A DNA stretch of 64,000 nucleotides from Rhynochetos jubatus (Eukaryota; Chordata; Aves; Eurypygiformes; Rhynochetidae), in NCBI GenBank assembly GCA_027574665.1, contig CM050657.1:26266700-26330699 (forward strand). Direction: 5' to 3'. How positions within the stretch are numbered: the stretch's first letter is position 1; each line of letters starts with the position of its first letter. This document shows positions 1 through 12,487 of the stretch, piece by piece. A model generated the notes under the pieces. The model did no database searches. It was not told where the DNA came from and saw only the letters and a program-made list of their open reading frames with translations. The position numbers and the translations under genes were made by a program.

Positions 1-1789
1 AGTGTATTTAGAATCTCTAATTATATTGGGCCTTGAATTTTTACCACTAAGGCTGGCAAAGCCCTAACATCTATATATGTATGAAAGGTTGGGATACCCA
101 GGATGGTGAAAAAATTATCTACAGTGATTCCTAGAATTATAATGAGCAAAAGTTGCATTAAATCAAGGTAAGAACATTTAGAAAAATAATGCTAAAATGT
201 AGAAGATTGCAGACATCATTCTCAGTTGCCATTTTTCTTTTCTTCTTCCTATGTCTTTGATCTAGAGAGAGGCAATAAAAGTGATATGAGCTATGAAAGG
301 AAAATCATATAAAAGGGCGGCATCGGAGACCCATTAAACACAATCAGTTACAGGGAATCAAGGACAATACATGAACAAAGAGAAAAAAAAAATTGCTATT
401 TTGGATTTTTAATCATTACTTTTTTTAAAAAAAAAATTTCAGGCTAGTCTCCTCAGAATAACTGCGGTTTCCTAGAATCTTTTTGACTGTTTATAGACCT
501 TGCTACACATTCTATCTCAATATGGTCTAATACTGCACAAAAACTTTTATCAAGCCGTTTCTAGCCCATCAACTACTCGTTCCAAATTAATCCTTACAAA
601 AATCGGGTTTACATTGCTTTGCATTTAACTTCTAGTGAAAAATAAAGAAGTACTTGACTACAGATCCTCAAAGTATTGTTTTAGAGGAATCAGGCAGGGA
701 TGAATTTGCTTAATTGACAGCCCAAATGATCAAAGTAATCATTTATAGGAAAGATATACTACAGATATCCACCAGCACCTTAACTCCCCCAAACTGCTTC
801 TCTGCTGTATTCCCACTTTGATCTGGAGGAAGTACTATGAGAGATGAGACATACAAAGCAATGAAGAGGCTTTTTGATGAAAGAGCTGGAAAATATGCAA
901 AGTTCACCTGCCCTCATGTGAGACAAATACCATTTCTGTCACTATTAAGCTGAGGTCAAAAAGGAAGACCTAAAAGCACCCTGGAATGTTATGTTTAGTG
1001 ACTTTATAAGAGAATCGTTTGTTTCAAACACTTTTCTGTTTTTGAAGTTTCAACACTTTTATCTACATTTTGTCTTGTACTGTTTTTTCACTTTGTACTA
1101 TTTGTAAAGTTTGAAGTAAAAAGACAGTTGAACACCAATTTTTATTAATGATCCCAAGTAAGTTTACATTGTTTTGATTGCATCTTCCTACATTTTTTTT
1201 TTTTTTTTTTAATCAGGACAGAATTTTGGCAAACATCAGTATCTTTTTGACAAGATGGTGTCTTAAAAAGGAAACCAACTAAACACCACATATCATCAGA
1301 AAATGTCCCACCAGAAAAAGAAGCAAGTATGTTCCAGTAAAAAATACAAGAAATTATTTAGAAGGATTTTTATCCAACAACCTTGGCTACGCTCACTAGA
1401 TAAAACACCTTACAATATTTAGAGCCACCAGAGCAATCATTTACATGCACTACTCCTAGCTTTATGGAATCATATAACCTGCAAATATAAAAATGGATCT
1501 TCCTAATACCAGCATGTACTCAAGGGGCTAATTAAGCCTGTCTAAAAAATCCCTGTCTTCTTTACCTATGATTTCACATCACCATTCCTATCAAGGCTAA
1601 GTAATGCCATAGGTATTACTGAATTTGGTTTCTGAAATCTCAGCACCTATGTTGTAAGAAGAGGTCTGAAACAGCTATCTGTCCACATCCGTGGACATCA
1701 GGATGTATCACATGCAGGTATCACATGATATCACATGCAAGTATGAGAAATCCAGCATGGTTACAAGTTAAATTTTGAAACTAACATAC
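1..1789. other. AT-rich non-coding DNA left of the exon candidate
   Basis: No convincing gene is visible. The stretch is AT-rich and contains a T18 tract at 1193-1210 and a local duplication at 1706-1751. If the exon at 1790-1852 is real, this is the start of its downstream intron on the minus strand. I looked here for a following exon with a good acceptor and donor. The only weak candidate lies near 105-140 and has a poor donor, so it is not called. Confidence 0.5.
1706..1751. repeat. 23-bp imperfect tandem duplication
   Basis: Two adjacent units of about 23 bp (1706-1728 and 1729-1751) both begin TATCACATGCA. The 9-mer TATCACATG occurs three times within the array. It is preceded by a small inverted repeat, GTCCAC/GTGGAC, at 1681-1696. 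It looks like a local slippage duplication in intronic DNA. Confidence 0.6.
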
Positions 1790-1852
1790 CTGAGAGGAAT
1801 TAATAGAGGAAAATTGGTATGGAGAATCTGATGTGGAACTCATCGTGCTGAT
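1790..1852 (-). CDS. Candidate internal coding exon, 63 nt, gene unknown
   Basis: Read on the minus strand, a pyrimidine-rich tract ending TTCTCTTTTCAG precedes the segment, and it ends CTCAG followed by GTATGT, a near-consensus donor. Branch-point-like CTCAC and CTCAT motifs lie 25-50 nt upstream of the acceptor. The exon is exactly 21 codons. Only the frame starting at its first base is open; the other two hit stops. The peptide begins ISTMSSTSDS and ends FSSINSSQ. It is Ser/Thr-rich, contains Ser-Asp-Ser and Pro-Tyr-Gln, has no membrane segment, and resembles a disordered, possibly alternatively spliced linker. I could not match it to a family. The splice signals and open frame are seen directly; that this is a real expressed exon is inference. 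Intronic phase would be 0 on both sides. Confidence 0.45.
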
Positions 1853-1979
1853 CTGAAAAGAGAAATCAAGGGTTGGTGAGATAAATAAAAGTTATAGATG
1901 AGCATGATGTATTTAGTTTTTAAAATGGGTAAGTGCAGGCATGTTGATTGCTAATAAAATGACTGCCATAAGCACTCAC

Positions 1980-2034
1980 CTGTAGGACAGGATGTAAACA
2001 TGCCTGATGCAGGGATGTAAGCATTGCACAGCTT
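1980..2034 (-). other. Possible second exon, 55 nt, upstream of the 63-nt exon
   Basis: The minus strand shows a strong donor (CTACAG then GTGAGTGCT) at the low-coordinate end. The acceptor is mediocre (TTTTTTTGTTACGGAG). All three frames are open, so coding potential is uninformative. One frame ends in phase 0 and would join the phase-0 exon at 1790-1852 across a 127-nt intron, which is short but permissible in birds. A lone good donor is common by chance, so confidence is low. Confidence 0.15.
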
Positions 2035-5000
2035 CTCCGTAACAAAAAAATATTGAGCACTAAAATACTAATTATCTTAACTGGTAAAAGCACTAAAATT
2101 TTACTCTTTTACTTGTTCATTTTCATATGCTACTTTTAATTACCTTGGAACTTGGACTACTTAGTGGTTTCTGTTTGATATACCTAGTCTGGGAATTCCC
2201 AAGAATTGCCTGAATAAAAATATTCAACTCAATATTCAAGTTATGTTCAGCGGAGTGTAAAGCACATCTACACATAGCTTTTATTTCTTTCTGAACTATC
2301 ATAACCACAATAGAAGGAGCAGTGGGAGCACATCATTCATCCACTAATAAATAGAAATCGAAGTGGGAACTGCTGAAATGAAATCAGGAGTTAAAAGCCA
2401 CTTGTTGTTATTCCCTGCACTCTATAGCATGACCCAATTATATAATAGACATAGTTAATTTCAGATGTCCCAGGTACAAGGTGGCTATCAAATCGTGTTC
2501 ACACCAAGTACTAAATTATACTAGGAGACGCCTCAGTACTTTCAATAGCACCATTAGTTGAATAAATGCTGCATAATACAAGCATTAGTATTCAAATCTG
2601 CCCATAATTGTTAAAATGAAATGGATCACTTCAGGTACTTACTTGAAGCGAAAGGTATTATGGTTAGCTATTAGCATTACTAACACAATCACTGACTGTA
2701 TACATACAACTTCATACAAAAATGTATATGTACGGTACATATCTTTCATGTATTTGTTCTAAACTGTCCTTAAAATTCTCATTCAAAAGCCATCTTCTAA
2801 ATACATAGGGGAAGACATTTGGAGCTACCTTTGTGGTAAGTAGTATGAAAAGTACAGATCCACATCTACAGTCTGAACTTTTATTTAGTGACGCTAATGA
2901 GCGTTGTCACAAATTTTAGTGGCAGAAGAATCTACTTTTTATAATGCATTGTCACACAAGCATTCTTAGGGAAGGATTGTGTTCTTAGGGGCTGAAACTT
3001 TAGCTACAGCAGCATGCTGCTCATGTCTGAGCTCTGAGATTGCTTCGTTATTCTTCCCCTGAGAGTTCGATGGATTTGGTTCAAGCACCATTGAACGTGA
3101 TGCTGTATTAATTGCCCTGGAGGGTAGCAAGGCCTTTGAACTGTGGCTGTGAGTGATATTTTGCTATAAGACATGTGTCAGCACTTGGCTGGTTAACTCT
3201 AGGGCTGGGTTGTACAGCATGCTGGGACCAAGTATCTGGAAAACTACTTTGCATCCTAATCTTACATCTGTTTTCTATCACGCTGTGAGATTGACTGGCC
3301 ATTCTATCAGAGAAGCATCATCCTGGAATAGACAGTCTAAGTAAAAATATTGTACTGTCAAAGAATATTAAGGGTATGCCATCATCTCTCGTAGTTCATA
3401 AAACCAGCTGGCAGACAGAGACACCAAAGTAATATAGTGGCTGATGTGCTATCCTTTCACCCATAGAGGAACAGTCTGTGCCCAACTTGGTACAGTAGAA
3501 ACTAAAGTTCCACAGTCCCACTTGTCTCTGTGTTTGCGAGTATACATCTTCTCTAGATATAACTGCAGGCAGAGTCCCTATCCCATAATCATCTGTCACA
3601 TAATCCATTATCATCAGTATTAGAACAGCACCAAGAGGCCACAGCAGACCTTTAGGAGTTATAGCACTCCCCTAAACATTGCAGACTCCAGTTCTGTCCC
3701 AGAAGAGCTCCAATCCCCATCTCCTTTTCCTATGAAGTGGAGTAAGCCAGATCATCACTCTATCCTGCACCACACTCCTTTCTAAAGTCACGCCACTTGG
3801 CATTACAAAGCACAGCAAGCACTGCTTCTGCAGCGGAGACCTTAGGGGCATTCAGCTAGTATTGAAAAACCTGGGTCCTGGTTCTGTCTGAAAACAACAC
3901 TTTCTGGTTTGTGTATACTAGGTGGAATACCCACAGGTTACATCTAACTCGCCCTCTGACAACATCTTTATATGGAAGCAATCACTGCCACCACCGTTTG
4001 CGCGGTCCCCTGCCCAGGACTTTTTGTTACACTCTGCAAGCGCAAGCACCCCCTTAGGGGATGCAGTAGAGAAATGCTTAGAAAGAAGCTGCAGATCTGC
4101 CTTAAGCACAGGATGTCTCCAAGCTCTGGCAGAGCAAGGCAGTCATGGCCATGCACAAAAGCAGGAATTGTAGGAGCTTGCAGGATTTCAGTAAAGCAGA
4201 ATCACTTTCATGGCTGCAGGCATGTATGGCGGATAGGGGGAGTTAAACTAATTTACAGACGTAGTCAGGAATAAGATACCCAGTTTCACTTCCGGTGCCT
4301 AGACCATTTTTCTTATTTTCTCTCCTTTTTCCCTCCTTTTTGCTTTCTTTCTCCTTTTCTTTTTATTTCCTTTCCCTTCACTTCCTTTTCTGATTTAGTC
4401 TATCAGGAATACCATGACAAAACAGGGAACTAAACCTGCCACTGTCATCAAAACAAAACCTACCTTTCTTTAGAACATGAACTACACCGTCTCCTTTTAT
4501 CCCTCCTCATACTGATGTTTGGTAGTAATGAGTAATCTCTTTAGTTTAGAGAGTGTACATGGGGATCACATGGATGCATGAGAATAGCAACCAAAAATTC
4601 ACAAGGTATGTTAAAATGGTGTCACGTGCACATCTGCTTACTGACATGTAAGGTAGAAATATATCTAATAAATTCCTGCATCACATAATAAACGCTCCCT
4701 AGTCATTTATTTGATATTCCGAAATAACAGTCAAAGATTTAAAAAAAAATACTAAGAACCCATGCGATACTAAACATTAAACCATAGGCTCTTTGTTTCT
4801 TCGTTTGGTTTACCTCTTTACCCTATAACAGCAGAAAAAGATATTGATATTTGAAGCTAAATATTTAACAAGGATGTCACTTTAAGATTAAAAAAAAAAA
4901 AAAAGATAATTTTTTAAATGCAGGATGCAGTATTTCACATTTTACAGTCTGACAGAACCACACCCTGGGACACAAAAGAAATACAAAATATAGCCTTAGT

Positions 5001-8000
5001 TTTTGATCTAGGACAGAGTTGTCCTTCCTATTGCTGGCAATATGAGCTAAAGAATAGAAAAATATTACTACTGCACCTGCAGCTTCATCCAATGGAGACA
5101 TATATCTAACTTCCCCTCAGTATTTTATTCAATATGACAAAAGCAATTTTACCTCTACGCAGCAGTGCAAAAATTTGGGTATAATCTTCTTTGTAAAGAG
5201 AAAATACCCCATAGACACTTATGCTGGATGATTAAAAGGTTAAATATTAAGAATATTAATCCCTTGCTAAGTAAAGTGTCTTAAAACCCATACTCATCTC
5301 CTTTGCTATGGCCCAGTGCAATTATTGAAGCTGATAGAAAGAAAACTCCCATTAAAGCCAGGCAATACTTGCAACAAAGGAGAGAATCGTTTCCTTAACA
5401 GGAGCGAGGGGGGTTCATACCACAGGATACTCAGTGCCACAGCACTTCCTTCCTTGGCCCAGATCCCTGACTGGTGCGGTGTTGTCATATATCACAATTC
5501 AGCTGTTGACTGCCAGAGTCCATCTATAAGCATAAGGAGTACTTTTTCATGTCCTAAGATATTACCTTGTCTTTAGTTTCAAAGGAAAAAGATCTAGCTA
5601 GAAGTCTCTAAATCTGAACTGTCAAATAGGAAAGTTTTTGCACTAAGTAGCAGTATAGTTTGTAGGCATTTATCAAGATAGCCCATCAGGCTGACACTTG
5701 ACATGTAAATTGTATAGTAAACCTGACAGCTCAAATATTAATGCTTCTACCTAGTTCTATCTTACACAGTTACTACTGCAATAGATTTTTTGAAAGCATC
5801 CTTGATATCCATTTCAAATCTGGCTGATTTTTCAAGTTGACATCATGTCAACCCAGTTTATTTAGAACTAGCTATTTGAAGACAGCTCAATCTGTGATTA
5901 TTAAATTAATTACTGATGCAAGTGACAAGTAATATTTTGTATTCATATTCCCTGATAATTTTTAATCAGCTAAAAAGAACCCTCAACACACACAATATAT
6001 TTGATCATTTCAATTGAAAGCAGTGCCATGCCTGTAGGCCAAGGGATTACACTAAACTATCCTTCTCTTGTAGTTTCTTGCTCTGCAGGGTATGTTTTCT
6101 CCTCATAATAACCTGATATCCAAAGAACTGGTGAATTAAGAATTCCAGGGCCAAGTCAAATACTTGTAGGTATCCAAAAGAAACAGCTCTGCTGCAGTGC
6201 AAACAAAGGAATAGGCACTTTCAAAGCACTGACACTAATTACATCTTCATGTACTGTAAGCTGGGGACTGCAACGGCAGAGATCCCAGCCATCACCCCAG
6301 GTGCTGAGCAACTTCACTGCCTGCAGGGATCTGGAAGAGCTCCCTCCTTGCAGGACCACCTCTTCATTTTGCAACTCTCGGCTGCAGAGTTTCTGGGAGC
6401 TGTTTTGTAGGATGGCATTTCTGAGCTGCACATGGTCTAGAAAAATCTAGTGTCTCTGAATTGTGTTTACACTAGCAAGAGTCCTTCGTGACAGGCAGGC
6501 TTAGTGTTCCCTAGGAAGAATGGAAACAGCACTGCTCTTAAATATGAAAATTGTAGGCTGAAGGAAGATACAAAATTGAAAATATTGCTATTTGACTGAA
6601 CAGGAATGACTTCTTTGAGAATAGGGGTTTTTATTTATCATCAGACTGGACCAAAAAAAAAAAAAACCCAACCCAAACAAACTACCAACTTCTTTCCCTG
6701 CAATAGATCTTAAGTGCTGTTTTTAAAAATATTTCAGCATCTTCCTTACATCCATTCTTTTATTTTTTAATAACAATTTATAAGAAACATCACCCAGTGG
6801 TAACTTGAGAGATGCAAATAGAAATAAAGATAAATCCCAAATTGTTTATCTCACTAATTACCTGTGACCTTTATTTTCAAATATCTTTTGTATTAATTTC
6901 AAGTCTCTGACTCATTTCATACCCAGGCAAACCTTTATTATAAAAAAAAAAAAAAAAAGATTGCCTTTGGTTTTAGAAATCATCTCCTTTCTCAGTCCTT
7001 CATGTTATTTATCAAGTGACTCCATCTGTTCCTCAAGAGAACCCGTCCAAACCAAAAAAATTTAGAAATAGAAACAAGAAAAACAATTTCTTGCCAATCC
7101 CTTTTTATTTTAGCTGAAGAATAATTGGAAGGTACATAAAAATAGAACATAGACGTATAATACAATATTTTAGGGAATCATTACATCTTTGAGGACATGT
7201 TCTAATGCCAGGACACTGAAAAACAGCAGAAACAGGCTTTAGGAACGCTGAGCTGCAAATTGGCAAGTGCAAACGTGCAACCATGGATGATCGTGTGTGA
7301 CTAGTGTGATCGAACTCAAGAAAAGCACATCCTGATAAACAGTAATAATGAGACACTAATTTTACTGTATTACATGGGGCCAAAATGTTAAGTCAGTGAT
7401 ATTATAATTCTGGCCACAAGATCATTCATTCCATATACAAGAACCTCACTGGATCAGTTAAAAAATTTGAACTATCAGATACCACTGTTCTCAGAGTAGG
7501 ATTTTTTTTTTTTTTAATGTATTCTAGAAATCAATATTTGTCATTCTAATAAATATAGCCAATATATTGATAAAACCAATGCAATTTTGATCTGCAGTAG
7601 GTATAACAAGCTCCTAGTTCCACTAAATATGTTAGCTTCTGACTTTTAGATCAAAAGCTTTTGATATGCCTAAGCAAGATTTCAGTGTAGCTAGACTCCA
7701 GATATTGGGTTATGTCTACTTTTTACATTCTCTCACACCCTAACCCTGCGTCCACACTGTCTGCTTACTGGTCTGGTTTTTGCACGTTTTCTTTTGTTAC
7801 TTGAGGAAATATGGGTATTTATCTGGCAGAACCAAACTGGCTGGGAGTTTTCATTCCAGGTCATTCACACACTTCAACCTCTCTTAAAGGAAGAGAGGTT
7901 GGTGGCAAAGTTTATCTCTTCCCCTAGCACCGCTAAGGAAAACGGGGAAAATAATCTTCCCACCTCTTCACAGTTATGGTTTATTGACTTCCCCCTTCCC

Positions 8001-8073
8001 ACCATGGCATGGGGAAAGGCACTGCCTGCCCCTGTCTCCAGACCATATGGCTGAAAGGAGGGGAAATAACTAC
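2035..8073. other. AT-rich intronic or intergenic DNA
   Basis: No supported gene. It contains a pyrimidine tract at 4307-4391, an A14 run near 4890 and an A17 run at 6952-6968. The minus strand near 7105-7217 shows a good acceptor followed by an open frame, a stop and an AATAAA-like signal, the outline of a terminal exon. Nothing else supports it, so it is not called. Confidence 0.5.
4307..4391 (+). repeat. Polypyrimidine tract
   Basis: About 85 bases are almost purely C and T on the plus strand, with only a few interruptions. It is an irregular mix of CTTT, CCTT and TTTC words rather than a single-unit microsatellite. On the minus strand it is a polypurine tract. Such tracts can form triplex DNA in vitro; no function is implied here. 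Confidence 0.8.
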
Positions 8074-8097
8074 CTTCAGAGAAGTAGCAGGCCGTGC
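8074..8097 (-). other. Possible 24-nt microexon
   Basis: On the minus strand a strong pyrimidine tract and acceptor (CTCTGTCTTCTAG) is followed after 24 nt by GAAG and GTAGTT, a passable donor. The segment is divisible by three and open (8 codons). A second strong acceptor, TTTCCCCTCCTTTCAG, lies immediately downstream on that strand. Segments of this size with splice-like ends arise by chance in 64 kb, so this is a lead only. Confidence 0.12.
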
Positions 8098-11000
8098 CTA
8101 GAAGACAGAGAAAGGAGGAGGTAACAGCAGAAAACCCAAATATCAGCCAAGAAAACAAAATATGGCCATATTTGTATTGCTGCAAATGGCAACTATGATG
8201 AAGGCCCCAGGGATCTTTATTTAGAAGAATACAAATCCTAAGGTAGGCATAAATATAAAATAATTTGCATGTAATAAAAACTGTTGGCAAGAATGATATA
8301 ACACACCTGAAATGATTTGGTTGGATTAGCAGATAGCAGTAGAATTGCTCCTAATAATAAATATTGCCCTGTTTTTCTACTGACACGGTAAAACCTGATG
8401 ACAATGGCCTAATCCTTGAAAAATTACTCCATTGGTTTCAACATCAGCATTTGAAAAGCTGAGCTGTGTATTACCACTCATACCAGGTGGCCCAGCAATG
8501 ACCAGAGAAACATTTTAGCTCTTTTTAAAGAGCTAAAATTTCAGGTTTTACACTATTTTTGTGTGTGCTTCCAGCTTCTTGAGAAGTAGCACCAGACTTG
8601 GGACTAAAGCTTCCCAACACCCTTCAGAAAGTGTCCTGATGAGACTATCTGAAGCCCATCTTGCCCTACACCTTGCCATCACTGAATGTTGCAATTGATC
8701 CCACACTCATTTCTCTGCATTTTGAGAATAAACATATTGGGTAATTGGAACACTGAAGCAAATATAATTCTTCAGACATTTCTTATGCTTTATCCTGATT
8801 TTGCAGCACCTACGACTCATTAGGAACAACCATTTTTTCCATCCAATCAAACATCATATCTTTTCCTGCTTGAGATGGTACACAAGAGTGTTTAGAAACA
8901 TTTCACAGGGAGTTTCTGCCTCTTTCGTCTCAGCCCCTATGTATTCTGGTACAAAGACAAGTATTTATTCTTTCCACAACACATTCTGGTTTTGTTTTCT
9001 AACAGTCCATTTAAAACAAGTTACTTGGTGATCTTAAAAGAACTTGCAACTTTCAGATCATCCTAAATCAGCTCAGCAAAATATTCAAGCATGTGACTTA
9101 GCAGTCATCATGAAGGCTTCTGCCTTTCTCTTCAAGTACCAGAGCAGAGCAGCAAGCAGTGAGGAATCTCTCATGCCACAAGGGCAATCCATGTATTTTC
9201 CCTACAGGACTTGAGAAACGACCACAGGAAACACTCACCCACTTTGAGAATGGATGAGCTCTCAAAGATGCAGACATGCTGCAGGTGATTTTGAAATTTG
9301 GAGAGGGTTTTGGTAACTAGAGAAATATGGGAATTTATCGTCTTTCTCATTTTCAAAGGCTCAGTATACCAATGCATTCACCTTAACACAGCACGTCTAA
9401 AAAATATACGCAGTAAAATTAACAATATCCTTTTAAAGTTGAAAATAATATGACTCCATCTGTCTGTTCTTGGTGGTTTCAGCCTGAAGTCAACATGCAA
9501 AAAAGACCATTTTTCCCCAAACAGAAGCAGAAACCTCACAGGGGACTTCATTTCACAGGACTTCTAGACTGTGTCTGAGTGCTATTCAGCATCAAGATGT
9601 ACGTGCATGAATTGTTTTAAAAGCCAATCAAGTCACTGTCATTGAAGCACGAGTGATAGCTAATGGATTGGTCTTACCAGAGGCACCAGTACATTTTATT
9701 TATAAAAATCATGTAGATACTCTTTGTATTTAAGGCATATTGATAAATGAGCTCATTATAAATATAAGCTGTGGAGGCAGCATATATAAATGGGCCCCTA
9801 GTTAAAGGGCAGAGGCTCCTGCTTGCTGACAACATACTAGTCTTTCAATGGAAATCTCTATGAAATAAGAAATTATACTGAATACACCTGCAGTGATGCA
9901 TGTTAAAGTAGGTCGACAATGTATACTGTGGGCAAACACAAGCTTGCCTCATGTATGCTGCAAGTCAACCAAAAGCCAGAAGTCATAAATTAGCCCCTGA
10001 TTAGGTACAATTAGTAGAGCTCGACTGCTTTGCCTAATATATTAACTTATGTCTAATCCATTCCACTACACAAGTGCTTGGTCTGGAGCTGACTCATGTC
10101 CCACAGGATATAAATAGGGACAGGAAAAAGTGATATGCTATGTATTTCACATAGATAACACCTTTACAGGATAATTGTCTAGCAAGCTGCAGGGAGCACC
10201 AGGTTAGGAAACTGGATTGTAATGTAAGAAAACAATAGCACAATTAATATCTGGGAAGGGGTTCACTCATTTATCAATCAACAGGTATTGATATCAGGCA
10301 TGAAAGTTCAGCACATCAGACAAGTATTCCTTCAGAAGAGTTAAACTGCAGTCCACCAAGATAATAATTTAGTATGTTTTGCAGGCAAATCAACAATTTG
10401 GATACAACAATGTTTACAGCAATGTCCTGAAAAAAACCCCAAACTTCTCTTGTGCTATATACACCTGAGCTTACAGATACAGAGTCAAATGTCTGGCCCT
10501 AGGAAACAGATTGAGGCAAGTATGAAAATCCTTCTCTGAGGACCTAAGAGTAGCATTGGTACTTGAAATGGGAAGAGAAAATATTTTTAAAATACCATCT
10601 TTCTGAGTCTGGAACACTGCACGTGAAAATTGCATTGTCCTTCACTGACTTTCTCTCTTACCAAAAGTACATTACTTATGATCATTTGTCAGATTGACAC
10701 GACTGAGTTGTGCTGATCTGCCAATACTACCAGCTTTTCTGATCTGATAAGATGTTCATTTCAAAAATACTTTATCAAAGAAAGATGAAGGTCTCAATGT
10801 CCTTCTAGCATGTTATTTAACACTGAACATGCCCATGAAATCTTCATCATTGTTTCACTTTAATGACTGCATTGCTCAGGAGATACAAAGCTGATACTAC
10901 ATATTAAAAGTAGAGATTATATTTATTTGGTGATTTTTATTTATTTTTTATTAAATTATTCCTGGTTTCAAAATGAGAATGAAAATATACAACCTTCAGA

Positions 11001-11464
11001 TTAGTTTGCTTTGTTGTTCCTTAAAATATTTTCACGTCATCAGTTGGCTTGCAGACGTATGTGTTAATACTAATGAAGGAATTCAACATTTCAAATTATC
11101 AGCCTACCTGCTAATACTGTGGAATGAAATTTCAACTAGGTTCAAGTCACCAGTAACAAGGAAACTCTGCTTCCTCAGCCAAGGAGAGAAATATAGTGAC
11201 CCTCGCTTATCTTTCCATCAGTCGCAGTGTACAGAAGAGCATATTTGCCCCCAGTGGGGGATGTGATAAAGCAGCATATCATCATGGACAAGAGACCATG
11301 CAAGTTTTCAAAAAAAAAAAATAGATATCCTTCAAAAACGTGAAAGAAAACCACTGGGAAATCTAGGTGCCTACACAGTGTTTGGTTTTGTTGTTCATAA
11401 CTCAGAAGGTAAAAGCCAGAGAGAACAGGAAGATAAGTAATCTTAATAATCTTTGGAAACCTAC
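8098..11464. other. AT-rich non-coding DNA
   Basis: No gene is supported. It includes the palindrome at 8513-8538. TATA-like words such as CATATATAAATGGG (near 9780) and GATATAAATAGGG (near 10110) occur without downstream coding sequence, so they are not called promoters. Confidence 0.5.
8513..8538. repeat. Perfect 12-bp inverted repeat (hairpin)
   Basis: The arms TTTTAGCTCTTT and AAAGAGCTAAAA are perfectly complementary and separated by a TT spacer. Either strand could form a 12-bp stem. There is no following T-run or gene to suggest a terminator role. Its origin is unknown. Confidence 0.8.
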
Positions 11465-11509
11465 CTGCTTCCTCAGCCACATTTCCAGCTGGTGCACATG
11501 AGCAGAGCT
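11465..11509 (-). other. Possible 45-nt exon
   Basis: On the minus strand a pyrimidine-rich stretch ending CTTCATTAG precedes the segment, which ends GAAGCAG before GTAGGTTTCC, a good donor. It is 15 codons long and open in the same phase (0-0) as the 63-nt exon, beginning SSAHVHQLE. One alternative frame is also open. The TAG of the acceptor would stop the frame upstream, so the frame only makes sense as a spliced exon. It sits just outside the solo LTR. No family was recognised. Confidence 0.2.
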
Positions 11510-11825
11510 CTAATGAAGTCAAAGGCAGCAAGCGTGCCAGCAGAAACCTGGGACTAAGCTCAACAGAGATTAGCAAAAGGTGGATGAACTTGAGATGTGC
11601 AACACTGAGTAGGGTTTGTTTTTAATGGCCCCACCTATCTTTCATACTGTGGTGGGCTGACCCTGGCCAAAGCCCAGCTGAGTCCCAAAGCCGCTCCACC
11701 ACTCCCCTCCTCAGCTGGGCCAGGGAGAAAATCCAGCAAAAGGCTCCTGGGTGGAGATCAGGACAGGGAGAGATCACTCAGCAATTACTGTCTGGGGCAA
11801 AACTAGCTCATCTTGGGGAAAATTA

Positions 11826-11831
11826 TTTATT
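11826..11831 (-). promoter_or_regulatory. LTR polyadenylation signal
   Basis: AATAAA on the minus strand lies about 180 bp before the LTR's 3' end, where a retroviral LTR normally carries it. It is assigned by position within the element; use is not shown. Confidence 0.5.
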
Positions 11832-12480
11832 ACCAATCAAATAATGAGAAATTCAATCAAATCTTCAAACAACTTCCCCCCACCCCTCCCTTCTTCACGG
11901 GCTCAGTTTTGCTCCCCATTTCTCTCCCTCCTCCTCTCCAGCAGTGCAGGGTGATGGGGAGCGGGGGTTGGGGTCAGTCCATCACAGTTGTCTCTGCTGC
12001 TCCTTCCTCCTCAGGGGAGGATCCTCACACTCTGCCCCTGCTCCAGCGTGGGTCTCCCTTACGGGGTGCAGCCCTTCAGGAGCCCCCTGCTCCAGCCTGG
12101 GCCCCCCTGGGGTCACAAGTCCTGCCAGCAAACCTGCTCCAGCCTGGACTCCTCTCTCCGTGGGCCACAGCTCCTGCCAGGAGCCTGCTGCAGTACAGGC
12201 TGCCCACAGGGACATAGCCTCCTCTGGGCATCCCCCTGCTCCAGCATGGGGTCCTCCCCAGGGTGCAGGGGGGTCTCTGCTCCCCCTGACCCTCCATGGC
12301 TACAGGGCACAGACAGCCTCACTATGGGCTGCACCACAGGCTGCTGGGGACCTGCTGCTCTGGTAGCTGGAGCAACTCCTGTCCTCCTTCTCCACTGACC
12401 TTGGTGTCCTTAGGCTTGTTTGTCTCACATACTCTCTTCTCCTCTCTCCCACTGCTGTTGCATAATTCCACCCCTCCTTC

Positions 12481-12487
12481 TTAAATA
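12481..12487 (-). promoter_or_regulatory. LTR TATA-like box
   Basis: TATTTAA on the minus strand, within GTATTTAAGAAGGAGG, lies about 175 bp from the LTR 5' end and is the likely core promoter motif of the element. Activity in the host is unknown. Confidence 0.5.

Noticed and set aside
7874..8290. 138-codon minus-strand open frame
   Set aside because: Spans splice-like signals and low-complexity stretches without a recognisable domain. More likely chance, with only the 24-nt segment inside kept as a lead.
9775..9800. TATA-like CATATATAAATGGGC as a promoter
   Set aside because: TATA words are common in AT-rich DNA and nothing transcribed can be recognised downstream.
11813..12398. Several 130-140-codon frames on the plus strand
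   Set aside because: They lie inside the GC-rich, internally repetitive solo LTR and simply reflect its low stop density.
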